Source of the DNA: CF-96 sp036269455
Lineage (GTDB): Bacteria; Chloroflexota; Dormibacteria; Aeolococcales; Aeolococcaceae
Length of the DNA: 17,108 nt
Assembly: GCA_036269455.1 (NCBI GenBank)
Contig: DATARS010000003.1
Location: forward strand, 1-17,108
Direction: 5' to 3'
Shown here: positions 7,629-14,186 of the stretch, one piece after another
How the letters are laid out: each line of letters opens with the position of its first letter
Position numbering within the stretch: position 1 is the first letter of the stretch
Notes under the pieces: model-generated
Database searches by the model: none
Told to the model about the DNA's origin: nothing
The model's input: the letters and a program-made list of their open reading frames with translations, nothing else
Translations under genes and position numbers: made by a program

Positions 7629-8057
7629 TTATTCGCTCAGCAGCACCTTGCCAGTGTCGTGATCGTCACACGCGAGGGTGACGTGCTTGCCGTCGAGGCG
7701 CGCCCGGATGGCCTCGAAATGGCTGTCGTCGGTCTCACCCGGGACGTAGCGGGAGTCGCTGTCCGGAAGGTGGACGGTCATCACGCACGGGGTCTGGAAC
7801 TCGCGCGAGAGGATGCCCAGGTGGGACTCGGGTGCGCCCGACATGGTGATGACGCCGATGGCGCCCATGCTCAGCGCCGGGGCCAGGAACGTGGTGGTTC
7901 CGCCACGCACCAGCAGGATGTGCTCCTTGAGCTTGCCCGACTGGATGAGCCCGATGACATCCTGCGGGGACGCCAGGTACTTGACCACGCCGCTCGGCCG
8001 CTTGTCGGTCTCGAACACGTTGTACCCCTGTGCCAAGACCTGGGCTGTCTCCAACAT
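7629..8057 (-). CDS. Stand-alone PEP-utilizer-type phosphohistidine (swivel) domain protein
   Basis: A 142-residue protein consisting almost entirely of one mobile domain of the PEP synthase/PPDK class. 'ILLVRGGTTTFLAPALSMGA' (residues 47-66) matches the 'ILVxxxTxP' entry strand of that fold, and 'SGAPESHLGILSREFQTPCV' (73-92) matches the motif G-G-x-T-S-H-x-A-I-x-A-R-x-x-x-x-P-x-V, with the phospho-acceptor His at 79. In full-length enzymes this domain carries phosphate from the ATP-grasp site to the acceptor site. No ATP-grasp or acceptor domain is attached here, so it must work with partners; the downstream 475-residue protein and the dikinase-like enzyme of the same operon are the obvious ones. 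The ATG at 8057 is chosen because GGAGG lies 6 bases upstream; a 28-residue upstream extension lacks family features. A palindrome lies just upstream. Confidence 0.85.
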   Translation of the reverse strand: MLETAQVLAQGYNVFETDKRPSGVVKYLASPQDVIGLIQSGKLKEHILLVRGGTTTFLAPALSMGAIGVITMSGAPESHLGILSREFQTPCVMTVHLPDSDSRYVPGETDDSHFEAIRARLDGKHVTLACDDHDTGKVLLSE

Positions 8058-8077
8058 GGGCCACCTCCATCCAGTGG

Positions 8078-8096
8078 GGTCCCGGGTCCCGGGACC
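8078..8096. promoter_or_regulatory. Perfect 19-base palindrome before the swivel gene
   Basis: GGTCCCGGG and CCCGGGACC flank a single central T. It lies 9 bases upstream of the Shine-Dalgarno of the swivel-domain gene (minus strand), in the 136-base gap after the lipocalin-like gene. Its near-zero loop argues against an RNA hairpin and for a protein-binding operator, though chance is not excluded in such GC-rich DNA. Confidence 0.4.
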
Positions 8097-8181
8097 GGTC
8101 AGCGAGAAGCGATGTTCGCGAAGCTCGGCCGGAGCGTCCATCTGCGCACCGGACAGAGATGAGCACGATGCCTTGTCCGGC

Positions 8182-8193
8182 GGGGATAACCCC
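8182..8193. promoter_or_regulatory. Single copy of the GATAACCC box
   Basis: GGGGATAACCCC shares the ten bases GGATAACCCC with the left arm of the dyad at 9284-9316 and GATAACCC with the dyad at 13351-13381. It directly abuts the stop codon of the lipocalin-like gene and lies 125 bases upstream of the swivel gene. The partner arm (CCTATC at the fixed distance) is absent, so only a half-site can be claimed. Confidence 0.3.
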
Positions 8194-9201
8194 TCACCGG
8201 GCCGCGCCGGCGGCGCTCCGGCCGCTGGGATGGGCGAGGTCCGAGAGCGTCTGCACGCCGAAGAAGTCCTGGATCTCGCCGTGGCCGGTCAGGCCGCGGC
8301 ACTCCCAGCGGGCGAGCACGTTGTAGCCGACGACGTTGGGCCAGGCGTTCCAGGGGAAGGCGGTCATCGCCCGACCCTGCAGCTCCCAGGTGCGATCCCG
8401 CCTGTCCACCACCCGCAGCGTGACCTCGTCGGCGTAGTGGCCACGGCGGCGGGTGCGCCCGCTGCCGGCCTTGAGTCCATGGACCTCGCCGTCCTCCATC
8501 ACGTATCCGTGGGTGAGCCGCAGCTCCTCCCCGTTGGTGGCGGCGTCGAAGTCGAAGATGGCGTGGATCGCCAGCTGGGGGCTGAAGTGGGCGTGGAGCC
8601 AGCTCATCGTGTGGGCGTGGCGCTCGCCGCGCGGTCCCCAGCTGTGGTCCATGGTGGTGACGCAGTCGAGGGGGTGGCGCCGGCCGCGGAGCACGATCTC
8701 GCCGACGGCGTGGCCGGTGGCGTCGAAGTGCCCGTTGTAGGCGGTGCCCCACGCCCAGCTCCCCGCCTCCGCCTGGGCGGCGACCATCGGGTCCTGCTCG
8801 GGATCGTGGATGTCGTAGGGGGCGTGGAGCCCGCTGAAGGTGAAGTGGACCTCGGTGCCCTCGCCGTCGTCGTAGTCGACCTGATAGGAGAGCGGCTTGT
8901 CGAAGGCCCGGATGCTCAGCCCATTGGCCAGCCGGAAGTCGGCGATGTCGGCTCCGGCGGGGATGGGCAGATGGACCTGGGAGTCCCAGTAGTCGGCGTC
9001 CTGGGGGGTCTCGACCCGGCCGCTGTTGAGGTTGACGGTGGAGAGCACCACCCCCAGCTCGGGGCGGAACAGGGTGTAGATCCCGCCGTTGATGGGGACG
9101 TCGGGGTTGTAGAACCCGAAGTAGTTGGTCTCCCCCCAGGGCGGTCCGGTCGCGGGATCGGAGGTGGGCTCGTGGAACGAGGTGTCCCGGGCCGTGATCA
9201 C
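8194..9201 (-). CDS. AttH/CrtC-like lipocalin-fold protein (DUF7064/7065 type)
   Basis: A 335-residue soluble protein without signal peptide. 'TTMDHSWGPRGERH' (residues 182-195), preceded by 'YNGHFDATGHAVGEIVLRG', is the pattern of the two-lipocalin-domain family that includes AttH and carotenoid hydratase CrtC-like proteins (DUF7064/DUF7065 in current naming, from memory). Members are often found near degradation genes for hydrophobic compounds, but most have no proven reaction. Here it is the first gene of the minus-strand microcompartment operon, so it may bind or hydrate the substrate. The GTG at 9201 is chosen since GGAGG lies 7 bases upstream; the upstream in-frame extension of 15 residues has no such site. 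The C-terminus 'TLSDLAHPSGRSAAGAAR' is short and flexible. It is divergent to a shell gene across a 369-base regulatory region. Confidence 0.75.
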   Translation of the reverse strand: MITARDTSFHEPTSDPATGPPWGETNYFGFYNPDVPINGGIYTLFRPELGVVLSTVNLNSGRVETPQDADYWDSQVHLPIPAGADIADFRLANGLSIRAFDKPLSYQVDYDDGEGTEVHFTFSGLHAPYDIHDPEQDPMVAAQAEAGSWAWGTAYNGHFDATGHAVGEIVLRGRRHPLDCVTTMDHSWGPRGERHAHTMSWLHAHFSPQLAIHAIFDFDAATNGEELRLTHGYVMEDGEVHGLKAGSGRTRRRGHYADEVTLRVVDRRDRTWELQGRAMTAFPWNAWPNVVGYNVLARWECRGLTGHGEIQDFFGVQTLSDLAHPSGRSAAGAAR

Positions 9202-9283
9202 GCTGCATCCTCCATCGAGATGGCTGGGACGGCTGGTGGCTGCCAATCATGGGGGCCTGCCCGGGGCGGGGGCCAGGGATGCG

Positions 9284-9316
9284 GCGGATAACCCCGGGCC
9301 GGGGGATCCTATCCGC
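9284..9316. promoter_or_regulatory. Dyad operator A (GATA-type inverted repeat)
   Basis: GCGGATA (9284-9290) and TATCCGC (9310-9316) form a perfect 7-bp inverted repeat with 19 bases between. The same design with the same 19-base spacing recurs at 13351-13381, where the arms change together (GAGATA/TATCTC). It is centred at 9300, about 60 bp before the inferred start of transcription from the promoter at 9325-9353, the classical place for an activator. The inner bases CCCCGG and CCGGGG add a second, shorter dyad. It lies in the divergent region between the lipocalin-like gene and the shell gene and could serve both. Confidence 0.6.
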
Positions 9317-9324
9317 GAGGGCTA

Positions 9325-9353
9325 ATGCCAGGGGTCATGGGGCTCGCTACAAC
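9325..9353 (+). promoter_or_regulatory. Promoter for the first plus-strand shell gene
   Basis: A -35-like ATGCCA (9325-9330) and a -10-like TACAAC (9348-9353) are 17 bases apart. The block GCYAATGYCAG around the -35 and the TACAAC are repeated at the same distances from the dyad before the BMC-P operon at 13391-13420, which supports both. The transcript would start near 9360, leaving a leader of about 210 bases to the ATG at 9571. Confidence 0.5.
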
Positions 9354-9420
9354 TGTGGGGCGGTCCCCGGACCGCGGCCGGCGTTCCGCCGGTCCCGGAC
9401 GCTACGAGAGAGAGAAGGGC

Positions 9421-9570
9421 GTGTCCTTGGAACCGGAGGAGGGCTCCCACCCCGCCAGCGACGTCGACACGGACGGCCGGCGCGGCTCGCGTGCACGCAC
9501 CCGCCCCGACACGGCGCCGGCCCCCGCCCCCACGACAGACCCGCGTCCCGCCAGCGAAGAGGTGAAGAGG
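9421..9570 (+). other. Open leader, possible N-terminal extension of the shell protein
   Basis: From a GTG at 9421 (AGAAGG just upstream) the frame stays open into the shell gene and would add 50 residues, charged at first, then rich in Pro, Ala, Thr and Arg. The GTG is about 60 bases after the inferred transcription start. The internal ATG at 9571 has the better ribosome site and matches the start of the paralog at 13798, so the stretch is more likely a long leader. The rest of the gene-free region 9202-9570 holds the dyad and promoter. Confidence 0.3.
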
Positions 9571-9912
<342 letters not shown>

Positions 9913-9925
9913 CGGCGCACGACGA

Positions 9926-9951
9926 CTTTCCCTCCTTCGGGCGGTGGAAAG
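9926..9951 (+). terminator. UUCG-loop hairpin after the shell gene
   Basis: CTTTCC (9926-9931) pairs with GGAAAG (9946-9951); inner pairs CC/GG close on the stable tetraloop TTCG (9936-9939), with small internal mismatches. It begins 14 bases after the shell gene stop. No T-tract follows, so partial termination or 3'-end protection before the regulator gene is plausible. Confidence 0.45.
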
Positions 9952-10040
9952 GGGTGGATGCGGGAGCCCACCCTGGCGCGCTACTGTCCGGACGGTGGGA
10001 TCACGTTTCACGCGTTTCGCGTCCCCCTGAGGTCCCTCTG

Positions 10041-12335
10041 ATGTCTGAAGGTGTGGTGATGACCCGGCCCGTCGAGGGGGGGGTGGCCTCAAACGGCAAA
10101 CACACGGAGGCGCTCGCCGACGGCATCGGCGACCGTGTCCTGACATTGGTGGCGCGACTGCGTGAGGCCGCCCCGGGCTCACAGTCGGAGCTGGCGTCGG
10201 TGGTCGCCGAGACCGTCGCGCCCTGGCTCGGCGCGACCGCGGCGGTGCTGCTGGGGCGCAACGCCCGGGGCTGGTGCCCGCTCGAGGGCTGGCGGCGGAC
10301 CGCCGGCCACGGGGCGGTGCCCGAGCCGCGGCTGCTCGACAGCGTGGCCGGCGACCAGACCCAGTGGTTCGACGGCGGCCACGCCCTGCTCCTCCCGGTG
10401 CGCCCCGGCAAGGTGATGCTCCTGCTCACCGGCCTCGATGGCGGGCTGCCCGGCTTCGAGTCGGCTGGCACGGTGCTCACCATGGCCATCGACCTGATGC
10501 TCAGCGCCATCGAGCAGCGCGAGGTGGTGTGCCGCACCCGTGAGGAGGTGTCGGCGCTCCAGCAGGTCGCGACCGAGATCCTCTCTGTGCGTGACAGCGC
10601 CGAGGTTCTCCTCTCGATCACCCACACCGCCCACCGCCTGCTCAGCGCCGACATCGCCGGCGTCTTCCTGCGCGAGGAGGACGAGATGGTGATGCAGAGC
10701 TGCGTCGGCCACCGCCGCATCGAGACCGCCCGGCTGCGCATGACCCGCGGCCAGGGCCTCGCCGGGCGGGTGCTGCAGACCGGCCAGCCGGTGCAGGTCG
10801 ACGACTACGTGCACGCCGACGCCATCAGCGACGACTTCATCCCGCTGGCGCAGATGGAGTCGGTGCGCTCCGCGCTCGGCGCGCCGCTCACCGTGCGCGG
10901 CGAGACCATCGGCGTGCTCGAGGTCTGGCGGCGCCGCCGCTCGGTGTTCACCGCCCACGAGGTGCGCCGCCTGGTGGCGATGGCGAGCCTGGTGACCATC
11001 GCCATCGAGAACGCCCGGCTCAACGACGCCCAGGTGACGAGCATGCGCCACCTCGAGGCCGCCTACGCCTCGCTGGAGCGCCAGGTCGACACCCTGCGCC
11101 AGTCGACGATGACCCAGCGCGTGCTCATCCAGCTGCTCCTCGAGGGCGAGGGGCTGGACGCGATCGCGCGCACCGTGTCGACCCTGACCGGTGGGCGGGT
11201 GGCGATCGTCTCGACCACCCTGGACACCCTCGCCAGCCATCCCCACGACCTCGACCTGACCGCGGTGCGCGCCGAGCTGCGCCGGGTCAGACGCGAGCGC
11301 AACAGCTCGGGGCTCACCACTCTCAAGCTGCGCGACGAGAACTGCTGGCTGTCGATGCAGAGCATCCAGGCGGCGGGCGAGTCCTTCGGCCACGTCTGCC
11401 TGATCAGCGACGAGCCCCCCGGCGACGCGCTGGAGATCGCCGTCGGCCAGGCGGCCCTGGTGGGGGCGCTCCATCAGCTCGAGCAGCGCGCCGCCGACGA
11501 GGCCCGCGCCGACGCCCGCGACGAGATCGTCTGGGACCTGCTCCACGGCTCCAACGAGTACCAGCGCGCCGCCGCCAGCCGCGCCGAGCGGATGCACATC
11601 GACCTGCGCCGGCCGCACCGCGTCTTCTGCTGCCAGCTGCAGCGCATCGAGGCGATCGCCCGCCTCGAGGGCATGGACACCGCGCGGATGGACCGGCTGC
11701 GCTACGAGGTGCGCGCGGTGGTGCAGCGGGTCTGCGCCGAGAGCGGCAGCCCCGACCTGGTCAGCCTGCGCGGCAACGACATCGTCGCCGTCGCCCCCTG
11801 CGTCGACGCCGCCGGCGCCCGCGCCCTCGCCGAGGCGGCGACCGCGCAGATGACCGCGCTGCTCCCCGGCCTGGTCACCCTCTGGGGGGTCAGCCGGCCT
11901 CACGAGAGCCCCTTCGAGTACCGCGTCGCCTACAAGGAGGCGTCGATCGCGCTCCAGGCGGCGAGCCGGCTCGGCGGCCAGAACCGCACCTCGATCTTCG
12001 ACGAGCTCGGGGTGGTGCGGCTGCTGCTCGCCCCCAGCGACCAGCCCGACCTCGCCGAGTACGTCGACGAGGTGCTCGGCCCGGTGCTCGAGTACGACCG
12101 CAGGCGCGGCACCTCGCTGATCAAGACGCTGCGCGCCTACCTCGAGGCCGACTGCTCGTTGAGCATCGCCGCGCACCGGCTGTTCGTGCACCACAAGACG
12201 CTGCGCTATCGCATCGACCGCATCCAGGAGCTGAGCAGCCTCGACCTGCGCCACAACGAGGACCGCTTCCGCGCTGACCTCGCCCTGCGCATCCTCGAGG
12301 TTCCGGCGCTGCGCAACAGCCTGGACGGGGAGTGA
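10041..12335 (+). CDS. GAF-domain PucR/CdaR-type transcription regulator
   Basis: A 764-residue cytoplasmic regulator. Residues ~30-160 look like a degenerate GAF sensor; ~172-328 form a clear GAF domain ('RGQGLAGRVLQTGQPVQVDDY', 'SALGAPLTVRGETIGVLEVW'); ~325-360 is a helical, probably coiled-coil linker. The middle (about 440-640) fits the CdaR/PucR GGDEF-like region, and residues 693-764 carry the PucR C-terminal helix-turn-helix ('LIKTLRAYLEADCSLSIAAH ...' with 'HHKTLRYRIDRIQEL' as recognition part). Such proteins are usually activators of catabolic operons that sense a small effector. Placed between the two arms of the locus, it is the best candidate to bind the dyads at 9284-9316 and 13351-13381; that is inference. 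Start: ATG 10041 has a weak GAGG about 8 bases upstream; ATG 10059 with GAAGGTG before it is a good alternative. Confidence 0.85.
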   Translation: MSEGVVMTRPVEGGVASNGKHTEALADGIGDRVLTLVARLREAAPGSQSELASVVAETVAPWLGATAAVLLGRNARGWCPLEGWRRTAGHGAVPEPRLLDSVAGDQTQWFDGGHALLLPVRPGKVMLLLTGLDGGLPGFESAGTVLTMAIDLMLSAIEQREVVCRTREEVSALQQVATEILSVRDSAEVLLSITHTAHRLLSADIAGVFLREEDEMVMQSCVGHRRIETARLRMTRGQGLAGRVLQTGQPVQVDDYVHADAISDDFIPLAQMESVRSALGAPLTVRGETIGVLEVWRRRRSVFTAHEVRRLVAMASLVTIAIENARLNDAQVTSMRHLEAAYASLERQVDTLRQSTMTQRVLIQLLLEGEGLDAIARTVSTLTGGRVAIVSTTLDTLASHPHDLDLTAVRAELRRVRRERNSSGLTTLKLRDENCWLSMQSIQAAGESFGHVCLISDEPPGDALEIAVGQAALVGALHQLEQRAADEARADARDEIVWDLLHGSNEYQRAAASRAERMHIDLRRPHRVFCCQLQRIEAIARLEGMDTARMDRLRYEVRAVVQRVCAESGSPDLVSLRGNDIVAVAPCVDAAGARALAEAATAQMTALLPGLVTLWGVSRPHESPFEYRVAYKEASIALQAASRLGGQNRTSIFDELGVVRLLLAPSDQPDLAEYVDEVLGPVLEYDRRRGTSLIKTLRAYLEADCSLSIAAHRLFVHHKTLRYRIDRIQELSSLDLRHNEDRFRADLALRILEVPALRNSLDGE

Positions 12336-12345
12336 TCCGGCCCGG

Positions 12346-13314
12346 TCAGTGACTCCCGTTGCCGTGGCCGTTGACCATGCGGGCGACGGCGTCGCGGAGC
12401 AGGGGATCGATCACCGGCAGGCTCGTCGCCGGCACCGCGCAGGTCTCGCAGCCGCAGTCGCCGCCGCAGGCAGCGTGCGCCGCGATGGATGAGGCGGCGG
12501 CAACGCGGTGCTGGTGGCGGGTCGCGCTGGCGCGCCGGGCCTGCTCGATCGCGGTCGGCGCGGCCGCGGCGGCGGCGCGGGTGCCGCGCACCATCGAGCA
12601 GCTCAGCGCCGCGGTGGGGTCGTCGAGGAGGTGGGTGAGCAGCTCCTGGGGCCAGATGGCGACGAACTCGGCGCCGGCGGCGAGCAGCTCGTCGGCGGTG
12701 TGCATGCCCCAGACCACCCCGACGGCGCGGATGCCGCAGTGGATCGCCTCCTCGACGTCGCCGACGGTGTCGGTGACCAGCACCACCTCCTCGCCCTGCT
12801 GGGGGACCCCGGCCGACTCCTCCGTGTACTCGGGCTCGCAGAGCCGGCGCATCGAGTAGCCGGGGTCGGCGAGGAAGGCGCGGATGCTCGCCGCCTTGTC
12901 GGGCTCGAGGTCGCCGGTGAAGGCGTGGGCGAAGCAGCAGGCGAGGCCGTGCCGCTCCAGGGTGCGCCGCACCGACTCCATGGTGTTCGACGACGCCACC
13001 GCCAGCGTGCAGCTGCCCGCCAGCTTGTGGATGACGTCGGCCATGCCGGGGACGAGGTCGGGACTGTACTCGTCGCGGAGCAGCTTGAGAAAGTGCGCGC
13101 GCACCCGCTCCAGCCGCGCCGGGTCGCCGGCGCAGGTGTCCTCGAGCGCGGCGAAGAAGTTGCGACGGAACATCGCGTAGAACGCCTCGGGGTGATCCAC
13201 ACCGAGGTCGAACTCCGCGTTGGTGCGCCGGAAGAGACGCCACGACGCCTCGCGCGTCTTCACCAGCGTGCCGTCGAAGTCGAAGATGACGGTGCTCGGG
13301 GTCATCGCCGTCAT
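12346..13314 (-). CDS. HAD-superfamily phosphatase with Cys-rich tail and putative encapsulation helix
   Basis: A 322-residue protein. Residues 1-240 are a HAD hydrolase of the phosphoglycolate-phosphatase/beta-phosphoglucomutase group: motif I 'FDFDGTLV' (D12, D14), motif II 'ASSNT' (S109), motif III K140 in 'EPDKAAS', motif IV 'VTDTVGD' (D182, D186). The likely role is hydrolysis of a small phosphate ester; the substrate is not evident. The family normally ends near residue 235. Here an 80-residue tail follows: an Ala-rich linker, a cluster C283-x3-C287-x-C289-x2-C292, then 'IDPLLRDAVARMV' (302-314), an amphipathic helix of the kind that directs cargo into microcompartments. It is read against the shell operon and ends 10 bases from the regulator stop. 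ATG 13314 is chosen; GGAGG lies about 15 bases upstream, and ATG 13305 is possible. Confidence 0.85.
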   Translation of the reverse strand: MTAMTPSTVIFDFDGTLVKTREASWRLFRRTNAEFDLGVDHPEAFYAMFRRNFFAALEDTCAGDPARLERVRAHFLKLLRDEYSPDLVPGMADVIHKLAGSCTLAVASSNTMESVRRTLERHGLACCFAHAFTGDLEPDKAASIRAFLADPGYSMRRLCEPEYTEESAGVPQQGEEVVLVTDTVGDVEEAIHCGIRAVGVVWGMHTADELLAAGAEFVAIWPQELLTHLLDDPTAALSCSMVRGTRAAAAAAPTAIEQARRASATRHQHRVAAASSIAAHAACGGDCGCETCAVPATSLPVIDPLLRDAVARMVNGHGNGSH

Positions 13315-13350
13315 CGTGACACCGCAGGGCCTCCGCGGCCACGGATATGA

Positions 13351-13381
13351 GAGATAACCCGAGACCCGCCTTTCCTATCTC
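13351..13381. promoter_or_regulatory. Dyad operator B (GATA-type inverted repeat)
   Basis: GAGATA (13351-13356) and TATCTC (13376-13381) are a perfect 6-bp inverted repeat with 19 bases between, as in dyad A. GATAACCC followed 13 bases later by CCTATC is common to both sites, and the bases just outside differ in a paired way (GG/CC in A, AG/CT in B). The centre at 13366 is about 61 bp before the inferred transcription start of the BMC-P operon and about 52 bp before the start codon of the divergent HAD gene. Confidence 0.6.
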
Positions 13382-13390
13382 CGGTGGCCA

Positions 13391-13420
13391 ATGTCAGCGC
13401 CCGCGGCTCCCCTGTACAAC
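13391..13420 (+). promoter_or_regulatory. Promoter of the BMC-P shell operon
   Basis: A -35-like ATGTCA (13391-13396) and -10-like TACAAC (13415-13420) with an 18-base spacer repeat the elements before the other shell gene. The transcript would start near 13427, giving a leader of about 45 bases to the TTG start. On the other strand CATATC (13349-13344) could be the -10 of the HAD gene. Confidence 0.5.
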
Positions 13421-13472
13421 GTCATTGCAGCGGTCTGTGCCGCTGCCGAGCCGATCTGTGGAGGCCTGCGGG

Positions 13473-13790
13473 TTGCGTCTGGGCAGGGTTGTCGGCCAGG
13501 TGGTGGCGACGGTGAAGGAGCCGGAGCTCAACGGCTTCAAGCTGCTGCTCGTTGTCGACCTCGACTATCTCGAGCCTCCCAACGGCACCCCCGTGCACCG
13601 CATGCCCCACGTGGCCGTCGACCTCGCCGGGGCGGGGGAGGGCGAGGTGGTGGTGCTGGCCACCGGCAGCGCGGCGCGCGTCGGCGCGCGCACCGCCGGG
13701 GCGCCTGTCGACCTCGCCGTGGTGGGGATCGTTGACACCGTCGTCGTCGAGGGGCGACCGAGATTCGACAAGACACGAGACATGAGGTGA
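13473..13790 (+). CDS. eutN: BMC-P shell vertex protein (EutN/CcmL family)
   Basis: A 105-residue pentamer-forming subunit that caps the vertices of the shell. It begins 'MRLGRVVGQVVATVKEPEL' when started at TTG 13473, exactly as EutN and CcmL begin, and shows 'KLLLVVDLD', 'VAVDLAGAGEGEVVVLATGS-AAR' and 'VDLAVVGIVDTVV', all family hallmarks. The TTG start is chosen because GGAGG lies 8 bases upstream and upstream in-frame codons encode nothing family-like. It is the first gene of the plus-strand shell operon and is followed after 7 bases by a BMC-H gene. Confidence 0.93.
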   Translation: MRLGRVVGQVVATVKEPELNGFKLLLVVDLDYLEPPNGTPVHRMPHVAVDLAGAGEGEVVVLATGSAARVGARTAGAPVDLAVVGIVDTVVVEGRPRFDKTRDMR

Positions 13791-13797
13791 GCAGTCG

Positions 13798-14145
<348 letters not shown>

Positions 14146-14153
14146 TCCCGCTC

Positions 14154-14175
14154 CCGGCGCCGGCCTGAGCGCCGG
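14154..14175 (+). other. Intercistronic GC hairpin
   Basis: CCGGCGC (14154-14160) and GCGCCGG (14169-14175) form a perfect 7-bp stem with an 8-base loop, 8 bases after the shell gene stop and just before the GGAGAG ribosome site of the aldehyde dehydrogenase. It may lower expression of the enzyme relative to the shell protein or protect the upstream mRNA. Confidence 0.5.
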
Positions 14176-14186
14176 ATGGAGAGTCC

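Noticed and set aside
9284..9316. Dyad A as a transcription terminator
   Set aside because: It lies upstream of divergent genes, has no T-tract, and the same design with covarying arms recurs before another operon, which fits an operator better.
12336..12345. Possible terminator between the convergent regulator and HAD genes
   Set aside because: Only 10 bases separate the stops and no hairpin is visible there.
13347..13472. Longer N-terminus for the BMC-P gene from an upstream ATG at 13347
   Set aside because: The added residues match nothing in the family and would put the start codon upstream of the inferred promoter; the TTG at 13473 has a proper ribosome site and gives the exact family start.
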